In this document: positions 47,217-59,601 of the stretch, piece by piece
How the letters are laid out: each line of letters starts with the position of its first letter
How positions within the stretch are numbered: position 1 is the first letter of the stretch
From: Chromera velia
Taxonomy: Eukaryota > Sar > Chromeraceae
Assembly (NCBI GenBank): GCA_018398765.1
Contig: JAHBMJ010002750.1
Span: 29,740-93,739 of the forward strand
Direction: 5' to 3'
Length of the DNA stretch: 64,000 nucleotides
The notes under the pieces: generated by a model
Database searches by the model: none
The model's input: only the letters and a program-made list of their open reading frames with translations
What the model was told of the DNA's origin: nothing
Position numbers and translations under genes: made by a program

Positions 47217-47839
47217 CTTGAAAGAGGAAAAACCGGATAAGAGCCTCACGTCTCTGCCCGGAGCTCCAACTCAAGCAGAAACAGTCAGATCAGACACCGA
47301 AGCAAGGCACAAACTCTCTAGAAGAGCAAACGCTTTCCCCCTCACACAGGCAGAGGCTTGAATACGACTTTTCCACTTGCAGTGCGAAGAAAGAAGCTTG
47401 GAGGGTCTGTCTTTTCAAGTTATAGCTTGACAGTCGTTTTTGTCTGACCTTTGGCAAAATCGGGTAAGCTGCTGAGTCTGCCGCGGACGAGTGGACGTGC
47501 GAGCAGCTTGGGTGGCACTTACAGGATCTGACTCATCGTGCGAGCCAAAGCTTGTGGGGCTCTTCCATATATTAATAAAGGAGCCATGCAGGGCTTCGCT
47601 GAAGCTGCCCGCATGCAGCCTGATTGATGTCCGAGAGAACGAAGCTGCTGGTCTGATTTATTCCTCGTAGGATAGAGCAGGCTCTTTGATTGACTAAAAG
47701 CTGGTGAATGGAAAGAGTAGCCTCATTGCCAAGAGCGTCAGTGTACCAGAGCGAATGAATTCAAGTGAAGCCGTCTCCTCCGTCTCTCTACTCGTCTTTC
47801 GGTCACTCTCCTAGCGTCTCCCTCTCTCTTTGCACAGGG
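47217..47839. promoter_or_regulatory. Intergenic region between divergent genes
   Basis: The small gene (minus) and the Misato homologue (plus) are transcribed away from each other across about 620 bases, so both promoters should lie here. An AT-rich stretch (ccatatattaataaag, about 47564-47580) stands out but no defined motif was recognised. The sequence tttgcacag just before the Misato ATG could be an acceptor of a 5'-UTR intron. Confidence 0.35.
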
Positions 47840-48339
47840 ATGAGTGGAGGTGAAATTTTGTCTGTGTTCTCTGGGGAGTTCTCCTGCTTTGTCGGTTCCC
47901 ACTTTTGGAACTTGCAGGTGAGTGAGTGTTCATTCAAGAGACGAAGGAGACGGCGAGAAGCTTCACCGTCTCCTTTCGAAATTCACGTTCCTCCTCCGCT
48001 CCTAATCGCGACATGCCGCCTTGTGGTCCTGCTCACCCAACTTTGCCCTCATCCGCGCACACCCAGGGTGTGGTATCTGGGTTACTCTCTCGCTCCCTCC
48101 CTCTTACATCCCCTCCGAGTGGCGTCCCTTTCTGCCTTATGAAACCTTCCCTCCTCTGTCTGTCCGTTTGATCGCCTATCTGTGTGCCTACCTCTCTCTT
48201 TCCCATCCCAATCCTCCCAGCCTCTCTCTGTGCGTGTGTAAAGGTAAAAAATACACAGTCTGTATGTATGCCTGCCTGCGTACCTGCCTGCCTGCCGTTT
48301 CTTGTTCATCCGCCCCTGCCCGAACGTCCCAGTTGATCA

Positions 48340-48390
<51 letters not shown>

Positions 48391-48393
48391 CCC

Positions 48394-48425
<32 letters not shown>

Positions 48426-48428
48426 GAC

Positions 48429-48467
<39 letters not shown>

Positions 48468-51400
48468 CAGCACTGTACCCGCTTTGGAAAATGCGTGTTT
48501 GTGCTTTGCGTGCGATTCCCTGGATGTATGTCTGTACGTCGGTCTGCCATTCTGTGTGAGGCCTTTCTGCGCCCTGACAAGGGTCAGACTCAGACTTGCT
48601 TGATGACTCAGCGGCCAGGTTGTTTTGATTCCGCAGAGCGAAATTTTCCCTTCTTTCGTCCTAGATAGAGAGCCTGGGGCATTCTGTGTTTCCGCGCACG
48701 TGTGATGCCCCTCCCTCTTTGCAGGACGAGATCTCTGGGTACTTGGGTCTCGAGGATCCCTCCGTGCTGGCGGAACTTTTGGATTTTGACCTTGTGTACT
48801 CACGACATGAGGGGAAGAAGGTGCGTTGGTTCTAGGTCTCGAAAACGGCGGTTGCCCGAGAGGGTTTGGTCTAGTGAACTGTCACTGATGGACCGAGGAG
48901 ACAACTGAGGAAAGAAATAGAAAAGGCACGGCAACGCAAGAAAGGAAAAACAAGAGTAATACGCTTGCTGATCTCTGTCGATCGACTGCATGACTGACTG
49001 AGTGATGGCGTGACTGACTGACTGAGTTAGTGAGTGAGTGAGTGAGTGAGTGACTGAGTGAGTGAGTGAGTGAATGAATGAATGAATAATGAATGCAGGG
49101 CGATGATTTTCGGCCGCGAACGATTTTCGTTGGGAGTGAAGGTCAGAAAAAAAGAAGGAAAAGGGGGGGAAGGGAACGGAGGGACCCTGCAGGGTCTGTA
49201 GTGGTTGTGTGGGTCCTTGTCTCCTTCTCGCTCTTTCTTTCCACTGCCTCCTCTTCTTCTGCCTCTCTCTCTACCCTGAACGCGGACGGAGGGCGTTGGG
49301 CGGCTTTACATGGACGTATGTTGGGTGACGCACGCAAAGATGGAAGGAATGCGTGTGGGTGGGAAGGTCGAAGTTGAAGAACTGAGAACAACACACCATT
49401 TCTGTATCAACCACTCATGAATGTCTTCACGATCCTCCTCTCCTCTTTTCTCCTCTTTTGCTCCATCAAGCTTCGTCTGGAATATGCATGAAAAAAAAAA
49501 TGATATTTTGGTGTGCATATGAATTGAATGTGCATAGGAATTGAGAGAGAGATAAACCTACAGTGTTCTCCCCTTCTGGGAAACCTGCAGGCTTCTTTGG
49601 GGCATGGGCGCGCACCCAAGAAGACGGAGATGGGGACGACACGGCTGGAGGGAGGGGGGGGGGCGAGAACGGGGCGGAGATGCCGACATGGTGAGAGAGG
49701 AGGCAAAAGAAGAGAAAGGACACACAGAAGTCCTCGATTGGCTTGGCTGTCTCTGTTCTTTCTTTCGGTCTCGTCGACTCTGCTTTCGTCCTTGCATGTG
49801 GCTGTTGTGTGCGCCGTATGTTTGTGCAAAGGCCGAAGCGTGTCTTTACGTCGACTTGCTGAATAGTCTTTTTCTTCCTGTGCATGCAGGGCTGGGGGCG
49901 TGAGCGTCCACCGCGCAGACCCAGTCGACATGCATCCATATGTGGGCTCTTTGGTTGAAGATGCACGGACGGGAGGAGAAGGGAGGGAGTGGAGGGAACG
50001 GGGGGGAGACCGAGAGGGAGGGGCAGATACTGGTGCGGGGGTGTTGAATGGGAAAGGACAGGGGGGACACGCGGAAGCTTCTGAAGGATTGAAGCAGGGT
50101 CCAGACTTCCGATTCTCTGAGACTGTCCGATACTTCACGGACTTCCTCAAGGTCAGTCTGGCTGTCTGCCTGTGTCCCTGTCTCTCCGTCTGTCTCCCTG
50201 TGCCGGATTGATGTGCAAGGTGCATAAAATGAGACGAGTTCCGTGCTTCACGAATTTGAAAGAACGCTTCTGTGATGGAGGTGGGTTGGGCCTGTCCGCG
50301 TGTTTGAGCAATTCACTGCGCAACTTTGCCCTTCGAGAATGCGTTTCTACTGTCACCTGTGTCAGTCGTCCACCTCACCCGCACGCTTGCCTGTCTGCCC
50401 CTTTGTTTTTCTTGGTGCAGCCACTCATTTTTGCCTGTGGTGGCGAAACAACTGATTCTGTTTTTTGTATCTTTCCTCTCTCATCCGTTTGTGCAGGCAG
50501 AAATCCGTCCGCAGTCGCTTTTCCCTTCACCAAGTGAGTCAACCAGCCTTGGGTTCATAGCGAGTAACACGGCGCATCAAAAGTTATGCCTGTATTGCTT
50601 AAGGTCTGAAAAAACAATCTTGTGGGTTCGGAAACGCATTTTTTTTGCTTCAGCTCTTTCGTTCTTCGCCTTTTTTCCCTCCATGTCTGCAGAGGTTCCC
50701 GGCGTCTCTGGAGGGGGCAGGGAAGGGACCCTCCGGGGGGGATTCGGGTTCTTTGCCCAGAGGGAAATGATGGAGAGAAGTGAGGAGGTCAGGGGGGGGG
50801 GAGGGGGGCTGGTGACCGGGTGTGTGAGTGTTACTGCTTCTAGTCATTGGTCTTTGTCTGTCGTCGATTCAGCGTGCAAGCTGTTGTTGTTCTTATGACG
50901 GACTCCCTTATTTGGGGGAGGCACTGTTGAACGGACGCAATTTGTTCTTTTGTACACTCTGCTTCTCCTACTCCGCAAGCATTCCCCTGTGTTGTTTTCT
51001 ACTCAGCCACATTAGAACTTTCGCATGTTCCCACTCCTTTTTGCACTCACAAGCGCCCCTTCTCTGTGAGGAGTTGGTCTTTAGCTGTCCTTTGCCTCCT
51101 CGCAAATGCCCCATTTCTGTTCCTGCTTGTTCTGATCGGTCCTTTTCTGGCTCACAAAGCCCCTTTTCTATCTGTGCTGACTATTTTTGTGCCTTTGTTT
51201 CTTTTACAAAAGCCCCTTCTGTTTCCATGTTCACGACTGTCTCTAAGGTCATCTCTTTGTTGTACGTTCTGTGTGTGCAGCGAGAGAGACTAGAGGAGTC
51301 GATGCGATCCTTGTTGGAAACGTCGGACCGCCCAGAGGGTCTGGTGTCTGTGTGGGACCTCCGGGGACCAGAGGCGGCGTGTGCTGCGGTTGCACATTCC

Positions 51401-51613
51401 TTTCTGTTCGAGGAAGTTCCCAAGGCAGTGGGGATGTCGTGGGGTGTGCAGGGTCCATCCGAGACTTTGGGGGGAGCGGGGGAGGGGAAAGAGGGGGAGA
51501 GTGAAAATGAGGTCAGTTGAGGTTACTATTTTGCTTTGAGGGACGAACGAAGGAGAAGTAGGTGGGCAGAAACTCAACTTATTCGGACGCTCTGTTTGCA
51601 GTTGTGTACGCAG

Positions 51614-51646
<33 letters not shown>

Positions 51647-51659
51647 GGTGTGTGTGTGT

Positions 51660-51699
<40 letters not shown>

Positions 51700-54683
51700 C
51701 AGACAGTCGACGTAGGAGCAGCGTTTGCTCTCGCAGCTGTTGCAAGCGACCGATCACCTTCCCAGGCTTTGACAGTGCTTTCGTCTCCTGGAGAGTGGGG
51801 GGCGACACGTGAAGGGGAAGCATTTAGCTCTGGACTCGCCTTGGATGTCAGTCAACAAAAAAAATATAGTTTGGCTTTTTTAACAAACGTGTCTTCTCTG
51901 TCAATTAAAAAAAACACTTTTTTGCTCTTCAAATCGGTGTGGCACAAATCTGCTCGACACCCACTCCGGTCAGTCCATCTGAATGATGCAGAACGAAGAC
52001 GAGAAGCAAGAGAGAGACCGAATTAGATCTTCAGCCGACCAGTCGAGAAAGAGGTCCTTGAATTCCTCAAAGGATTGAAGGAACAGACGTCCATTGCTTG
52101 AAAAGAAAACACAGGGAGGCGTGTCGATCCTTCAAAAGCAAACACAGGGAAGCGCGTTGGTTCGATTTCGCTGCATCCAACCCGTCTTCGTGTGTGTGCA
52201 TGCAGAGGGCGAGCAAATTTGAGACCTCTGCCATTGCTGCCGTCTGTCTAGACTGCGTGACGCTGCCTGCTCGTCTCGCATCAAGCAGGCGGGTGGCCCC
52301 TCTTTCGGCACTCATTGACGGCTGCGTTCCAAGGCACTCACCTCTAATGGCACCCGCGCTGGCTCTCCCTTTTCCTCGCACGTCAGCCCAAAAATCAAGG
52401 AGAAATTCCAGGCGGGTGAAATTGCCCGTCAGGCTGATGCGGTGGAAAGGAATGAATGAGTGCAAGCGTACAACGGACAAAGGAACAGCCTGAGAAAGCG
52501 TGAATCTGGCAGTATGTGTTTGGGTCCCCCTCATTTCACCCACCCACCTTCTGTTCTCTTGGGGGGGTTCAGATTTCCTCCCCCCCTCTGTTTCTCTTTT
52601 CTCCTTCTGCACCCTGGCTCTGTTGTGCTTGGCCCCTCCTTTCGTGCCTTTCTTCTTCGCCCTGTCCACTGACTGATGTGTTCATTCATTTGTTTCTTTC
52701 TTCATTGATTCATTCAACGAAGCCTTCATTCTTCGATTTGGACGAAACAAAGAAATCCTCGACAATACAGCAGCCGACTCAAAAAAGCGAAAATGCATGG
52801 GTGCCCATCTGTGCAAGCAGGGCGGTGAAGCCATCAGCTGAAGACAAGGAGCTCCTCAGCTGTCCCACCACCCTTTCTGCCTCTCTCCTTGCCTCTCGGT
52901 CCTCTGGAGGAAGAGGAAGAGGGAGAGGAGAGTGGAACCTGCCAGGGCATTTGGACCTTTCTGGGTGCGCTTTTGGGAAGGTGGAGAGGGTCAGTCAATC
53001 AGTAAGCGTGTGGTAGAGACGCAGGCAACCTGGAAGGCCGATGGACACGGGCAGCCAGACAGACGGACGTCACAAGACACAACCACGTTGATGAGAGCTT
53101 GGTACTTTACATTCACTATGGCCCTTTTCGTCTGCGTCGTCGCTTTCCGACACAACGACTGTGGCTCCGCTTTCATCCCGTCGCTAATTTTCTCCCACGA
53201 ATCCCAGATTGAATCACAAGACTTCTATGACCCTCTTGACTTCCCCCCTCTCCTTTTTTCCTCCCTGCCTGACCCCGCATCCCACACCGGCACAGTTCTC
53301 CCACCCGCACCAGTGGTACACCAGCAGAGGCCTCGGGATGGACTGGCTGGGAGTGACTGCACAGTTCATGCCCAAAGGAACAGAGCGACTCTGGTCAGTC
53401 TGTCAGTCATCTTCGTGTGCCTCCATATTCCTTTCTCGTCACACTCTTTGCCGTTCTACTGCTCCCACTCTGTCGCCCTTTCCAGTCAGCCGCAAGCTCC
53501 CTTCAATGCATTTTTCTACCAGCAGCATCAGTCTGTCTGTGCCTTCATTTCATGGAGACCTCTTTCAAAGTCCCTGGTGGACACTCAAGAGGAGAGGAAG
53601 TCGGATGGAAGACTCCGCAGACCTGCAGCCCTTATAGGCAGATCGCGAGGCAGCACGCAGAGGTACAAAAAGAAATGTCTGCTTCATTCTCTCAAAGATA
53701 TCCCTCCACTCTTCTCCTTCTCGGTGCTTGTCCCCTCCTTCTCCTCAGTTTCAACTTTGAGGGATCAATCCCGGTTCCTCTTCCCTTCCCGCATTTCTTC
53801 TCCCGCCGTTCCCTCCTTCCCTCCGGCATCTTCAAACAGAAGATTGAGAGGGAGGCAGAGGAAGAGAAGGGGGACGGGAGACAAGGCCTCCAGCGATTAA
53901 GTGCCGGGGCCCTTCTGCAGAGTCAGGGCCCCGTGGGGGGAAGCAAAGAGGTCAAGGTCCGTGGCTGGCAGGACACAGGATGCAGGGGAGTTGTTGGCAT
54001 GTAGGAAGTGTGATCCTTCCTGTGCTCTGAGTGAAGGTCTAAATTTAGGCTTCTTTTTTTTGCTTTGCAGTTGAAGAGAAGATGAATACGCGTCTCCAGC
54101 CGCAGATACGACTGACTCCAAACTTTCGAGCTTTTCGCCCTCCCCCCTGAGTCTCGGTTTTCCGTCATGTCTGTTCTCTGTCCGTCGGATCGCAGAAGCA
54201 ACCCACTGCATTCTCTGTTCTGTTGTCTGTCTGTTTGTCTGTCTGTTGGTCTGTCTATATGTCTGTCTGCCTGCCTGCCTGTCTGTCTGTCTATCTGTCT
54301 GTCTGCCTGTCTGTCTGCAGAGGATGGCAGAGGCTCTCCTGAAGGTTCGGAAGAGAGGTCTCGGCGGAAGGTTTGCAGAACTGAAGGCTCGGTTTGGTAT
54401 TGAAGGTCGGTCAGTCAGTCAGTGGATCGGCTGGTTGACTGCTCTCTCTCTCTCTCGGTCGATCATCCGATGGCAGACAAGCAAGTGGAGAGCTTGATGA
54501 GAGAGTTCAAATCGGAACTTCCCAAATGTCTTGTTTTGCCTCCTAGAAATTACCGGGAAGCAGTGTGGGGGGTGAAATTACATTTGAAGGGATGATTGTA
54601 AGCACATCGGCGTGACTCACAGTCAGAGGCCTCCAAGATTTTCGCTTCGTAGGTGTAACGTGGAGTGCGGATGCGAGGGCTGC

Positions 54684-54753
<70 letters not shown>

Positions 54754-55163
54754 GACAGACAGACAGACAGACACACACAGAGAAAGTGAGTGAGTGTTCG
54801 GAACAGGGGGGGGATTTTGACTGCCTTGATGAACGAGGACTCAGGTCATCTCGATCGCGCACTGCTGTCATATGAGCAAGAAGAATATACGGAAAAGAGG
54901 CGAAGTTAGAGTGCGTCTGGTGGCCATCCGAGTGAGAACTTCTTCATACGAATGGATGGGTGACTGTAGGGAACAAAGTGATCATGGATGCGTAGATGAT
55001 GAAGAAGATGAGTACGGAGATCACACCAGTCACTCTCCTTCGAATGCATCATTTTCGTCATAAATTGACTGCAGACGATGACATACAGGAAAAGCACGAG
55101 GCCCTCACGGAGACTCTTTTGTTTTCGGACGAGGATGAATCCGAGGATGATTTTGAAGCATGA
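47840..55163 (+). CDS. DML1: Misato/DML1 homologue, multi-exon
   Basis: The first exon (47840-47917) reads [20 protein letters not shown] then HFWNLQ, and the next begins DEISGYLGL. This matches the Misato N-terminus (E-I-x-T-x-Q-x-G-x-x-x-N-x-V-G-x-H-x-W-N-x-Q-D-E). Further exons in phase: 48725-48820, 49099-49141, 49591-49690, 49890-50151, 50497-50533, 50693-50787, 51281-51511, 51703-51846, 52206-52415, 52723-52980, 53296-53393, then unresolved pieces around 53661-53960, then 54321-54405 and 55075-55163. They carry family features: [53 protein letters not shown]; and an acidic tail [13 protein letters not shown]. Misato proteins combine a tubulin-like fold and act in mitochondrial distribution, morphology and cell division. 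Low-complexity Gly/Glu-rich inserts (exons 4-5) and weak similarity in exons 6-7 show divergence. Many introns contain TG, CT, GAGT or TCAG repeats. Confidence 0.75.
48340..48470. repeat. (CT)n-(CA)n-(AG)n compound microsatellite
   Basis: Long CT run, then a C run, CT again, CACA, CAGA and a GAGA run, in the first intron of the Misato homologue. CT and AG arms are complementary and could fold back. Confidence 0.95.
49003..49090. repeat. (GACT)n / (GAGT)n / (GAAT)n array just before an acceptor
   Basis: Tetranucleotide units gact, gagt and gaat in succession, ending some 8 bases before the CAG acceptor of the exon at 49099. Confidence 0.9.
51612..51697. repeat. (TG)n microsatellite at a 3' splice site
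   Basis: TG run with two TA interruptions, running directly into the gctgcag acceptor of the exon at 51703. It replaces the usual pyrimidine tract. Confidence 0.9.
54684..54780. repeat. (GT)n-(GA)n-(CAGA)n compound microsatellite
   Basis: GT run, GA run, then CAGA and CACA units, in the last intron of the Misato homologue. Confidence 0.95.
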
Positions 55164-56281
55164 GGAAATCAGCTGATGAAAACGTTACGAATCCATGGAT
55201 CGATTGACTGCCAGTGCTTCCCAACCAACGATAGGTAAGAAGAGGGATGGTGACAATCAGGTAGTTCAACTTGAAATCGGTGTCTTGTGGACTCCGGCTC
55301 AATTATTGCTGGCGCCCGGCGCCCTATGGGACTTCGAATGCGCCTGGCCGTGAACCGCATGCCGTCGTTGCTTCCACTCCGAAGCTCCGAGTGTTTAACC
55401 CGCGTATGTTGACACGTATTCGACCGTTTATCACAGATTTGATATCGCTTCGCATCATCGCAAATCCGCAGGAAACCAGACGTATCATAAAAACGGCACT
55501 GCTTGTTGCAAAATTGTACGATTGATTTGTTTGTTACTACTTTGTCTGCTGAAAAATTTTAAAAACCCAGATTCAAACCTAGCTAGAGGAAAACTTGTAT
55601 GTTTTGTTGGCAGTGGCAGGTTTTGAAGTGTATAATATAAGAATACATGTGTTGTGCACTAGGTTGTGTATGCTACGTATTATGATGAACTGATAGGAAT
55701 ATGTCGTTGCCTATATATATACATGCATGGCCCCGGCCCCTGGCCTTACTAATACGCATGGATGTATGGTGCAAAGTGGACGCCAGTCGTCGCCAGACAA
55801 GTGGTACACAGGTCTAGGGCTCCGGCCTCGAACACAATGCAATCTTGTAATCCTGTGTATGTTTTCAGGGCAGCTTAATTAGCTCAGAACTAGGCTGAGT
55901 ATATAATTAAGCAGCTAGATAAGTGCTTTCCAGGTGCACTCCAGGGTACATTAATTTTAAACTATATATAGTTTTAAATTCAGTTTTCGCAATCAAGGAG
56001 TCGGATTTAACAATGCCCGGTAGTAGATCATAATTTGATTTATGGAAGAACAGTTTCAAGAACTCAATTGCTATTTTAGTATTCTCAGTTTAGCTTCAAT
56101 TATAGTAAGAATCTAGGTAGGAATTGACTGTTTTTGAATGCAGATGGGTTCACTCTCAATGCATGGAGGGTCATTGGAGGTAATTGGAGGCTCTGCCACT
56201 GACAGCCGGAATTTATTCGTTTCGCTTCGAAAGTTTGACTCTATAGTAAGTTTCTTTTGACATATATTTTTTTGATCCACT
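55164..56281. other. Spacer without supportable genes
   Basis: An 84-codon ORF (55271-55525) ends in LRIIANPQETRRIIKTALLV but has no recognised family or splice context. From 55550 the sequence is AT-rich with TATA repeats near 55710 and 55965. Confidence 0.5.
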
Positions 56282-59200
56282 TTATCGGCGCACTGGCATT
56301 GGGGGCCAATTTGGGGAATTGGGGGCCGCTTTTCGAATGGGGATCTGTCTGATTCGACTCTTGTGGGTCTCTGCCCTGTTTGATTCCTCAAAAAGAAGTC
56401 CCGCCCCTCTCTCAATTAGCACCTGGGCCAATTCGAACTTTCCGAGATCCAGCGCAGCACAGAGAGGACTCTGCAAATAGACGTTGGGGTGGAAGTTTCG
56501 TCGGTTGACATCCACCCCCTTCTCAAGCAGCGCGTTCACTCCATCATCCCACAGTGACCTGATTGCAACCACAAGGGGGGAGAAGTCCCCATCCCTCCTC
56601 GTCGTCGAACCAGGCAGGATGGAGGGATGATGGGTGGCAGGAATGTGGATCTCCTCCAGCTCCTCTTTGGGTAGCGACTGGATGATCTGGAGAAGAATCG
56701 GACCTCGGGCTGCTTCCTGACCGATCAGGTCAGCAAGCCACGAGCCTGAGCCAAACCGAGCTAAAGCTCTACGGCACCTCGGCCACACCTGTGACAGGTG
56801 TCCGAACACTTGCGTCCCTGCCACTCCCTGCACGCACTCCCATAATTATTCAGCAACAGGAAAGAGGGTGGAGGAAGAAAACGATGAGCAAAGACAGAAA
56901 GGGAACTCATTTGGTGATGCAGTCACTCTGTTCTTGAGGGTATGATCGAAAGTATTTGATCGGGGCAATAACGACAAAACACGAATTGTCAGAGCAGCAA
57001 GCGGAATGAGCATTCAATTTTCCCCAACGTGATCGAACCAGCTTGCACGTATATGTCCTCTCCCAAAGACGATGTCCTTCTGATATTCGTGTTCGGACCA
57101 ATGCATTCATCAGCCAATGGGCAATGCAACAATAAGTCATGCCAACTCGATTGAAACCGTGTCCCAATAGGAAAAAGCAAAAAAAATGGGCAAGCAAAAT
57201 TCAAGCTCCCTCCCAGCCCGAGGGCCATGCAGCAAAACAGGGCACTCACCTTCAGAAAGCCCTCAGCCAGACGCCACTGACGGAGGACTGCTCCTTTCTG
57301 ATCAACACTCTCCTGGCTCTCGTTGGCCCTGTCACACAGGTGGACTGTCACCATGCGTGCGTCCTCCTCGTTGGACGTCAAACCTGCCGCCATACTCTCT
57401 CGCACAAGTTGCAGAAGCGGGGAGTCACCAATCTGCATTGCCTTTTCCAACGCCGACACTTGACTCACTCGATGGCTTTCCTTCAGGAACGGAGGAAGCT
57501 GAAGACCTGCGTTCTCGGCGGCATTGAGGAAAGTGGGGGGGACGGGATCTCGACTGGGAGTGCACACGGCACCCTTGTCAATCAACAGTTTGGCTACTTT
57601 GTACATACTCTGAAGGAGAATATCCTGTCTCCCCCCCCCCACTATCTGATCCATCACGCACTGCAAAGGAGACGTCAAAGCTCTGTTCGCGTCCGTCCCC
57701 GCCCTCCACCCCACCGCATTTGCGTCTGCCCCATTCTGCAGAAGGGCAGAGACCAGCTTCGGATTTGGAAAGTTATCCGCAGCGTTGACCAGCGGGTTTT
57801 GACGCCCTCTCCACCACCCCGCGCCCCCTCCTACTGCTGCCCCATGCTGCAGAAGGAAATCGAACAGGGGCCTCGAACCCAAATGGCACGCGAGTGACAG
57901 GAGCGAATGCCCATCAGGTGCTATCCCATTCAAGTCAATGCCCCTGGCAATCAAATTCTGCAACTCTGTGATGGCACTATCGATTCTACCGCCCCTCACA
58001 TCTGTGAAGACCTCCCTCAGGTGCGTGTTCTCATTCACCGGAGCGGCGAGGGGAGCAAACACAGTATGAGCATCTGGTGGAGCGATGTCGACACCAAACT
58101 GCGCCCCTTTGTTGACCAACATTTTGGCAAATTTGATCGCAGTGGCATCTCCAACATGGGATCTGAAGGGAAGGTCCAAGACCATCTGCAAGAGCGTGCA
58201 CGCCCTCCATGCATACACCACCTTTTCATTGGGGTCTGCACCCTTCTCCAGCAGGCGGGGCACAAGGGGCTCAGAGAATTGTGTGAGTGCCTGGAAGAGG
58301 GGAGAGGCAGACACAACCACACTCCGTGACCGTCGTCCAGCAACGGTTCTATACTGCTGTTTCCAGACCCTATTTGGGACTGCACCGGTGTCCAACAGAA
58401 ACATCCCACTCTGCACCATCCCAAGGGAACAGGCAAGAGACAGCGGGGTGTGTGTCTCTCCCCATTCCCCTGTTGTGATTGAATTCAGATCAATTCTCTT
58501 CAACTCTGCGAGGTGTTTCAGAGCAGCTGCACAGTCGGAGTCTCGACTGAGCTGGCTAGATGAGGGATGTCTTGACTGCAATACCAGAAAGGGAAGGTCG
58601 GAGACCGGCCCCTTACCTCCTTCCAGACAATTCGCCTGCACATCCACAAGCACGCCTATCATTTCGGCGTCTCGGTAATTGCAGGCAAGTTGCATGGCAG
58701 TGCACTCACCCATGTCCCCATCCCCCCCATTCCCTCCCACCCCTGCCCCCTGTGCCTTCTCTTTCCACTCGAGACAACCTGTTTGCTCGACCACTTTTGC
58801 GAGATGACGAAAAAGTGAGAGGCCTTTCTCGCGTCTCTCAATGAGATGGGGTGCTGTGATCACTTGGGTTTCTGCTTCTCTGCTGATGCTGCCGAGTCGA
58901 TGCACCAGAGTGCACAGGGGAAACAGCTCACTCTTCGGCACAGCGGCAGCTTGAGCTACAATAGGGTCTGGGCGTCTCCATGCGCACACATCTGCCTTTG
59001 CCCCGTTCTCCAACAGAGCGTTTGCTTCTTCAAATTTGTCCCCCTTGATCAACGCACACAACACAGGACAGGCCAGGGTGTCAACGACAATCCACGACCT
59101 TGGGTGTATCAGATCCCGGTCGATCATCAATTTGAGGGGCTCGCTGGGCATGGCGGCAATTCTCTCACACGACAGGATTTCGGTGGACATCTGATATTCC

Positions 59201-59601
59201 CCTCTCGCGATCGCGTTGGTGCGCTCTTCCACCAGGAACCCCACACAGTTCATGGAGTTCGGATACTTCTCTAACACACGTTGGGTGAGTAGAAGAGAGG
59301 GGTAACGATCAGATACACCTGGCAAGGCCAAGAGTTGTTGTAACGACTTCACGTGATCAAATCGAAAGCAGTTGTCAATGAACCGCCACACCTCATTCCT
59401 CCCCGATTCATTTGAGAACTCAGAGCACACGCTACCCAGCCCGAGGGTCGTGGTGTCATCTCTCAGGGAGAGAAGCTTCTTGGAGAGAGACGAAATCTTC
59501 CAAAAACCCCGAAACCCCATCATGCCACTCGCAATGAGGGCTGTCGTAACTTCTTCAGGGTCCTTCATACGGGATGACCTTCTGGACAGTGTCAAACCCA
59601 T
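56282..59601 (-). CDS. Two-exon ankyrin-repeat protein
   Basis: Exon 1 is 59601-57250 (784 codons) and exon 2 is 56827-56282, joined by a clean AAG|gtgagt donor and a CAG acceptor in phase 0, giving 965 residues. Degenerate ankyrin repeats occur along most of the length: LCALIKGDKFEEANALLENG (about residue 180), THTPLSLACSLGMVQSGMFL (about 395), VPRLLEKGADPNEK, HSLLSLACHLGSRPLFDFLL (about 575), KLVSALLQNGADANAVG and, in exon 2, QSPLCAALDLGKFELAQVLI. No catalytic domain, signal peptide or membrane segment is evident, so a scaffold or binding role is likely. The second Met (59566-59568) is an alternative start. The single very long exon contrasts with the many-exon genes nearby. The extended open frame beyond 57250 to 56989 is intron read-through. 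Confidence 0.8.

Noticed and set aside
56989-57249. Continuation of the 870-codon minus ORF past the donor
   Set aside because: A clean gtgagt donor at 57249 and a phase-matching ankyrin exon at 56827 show that this stretch is intron.
57139-57897. 252-codon plus-strand ORF inside the ankyrin gene
   Set aside because: Shadow of the minus-strand ankyrin exon; no family features.
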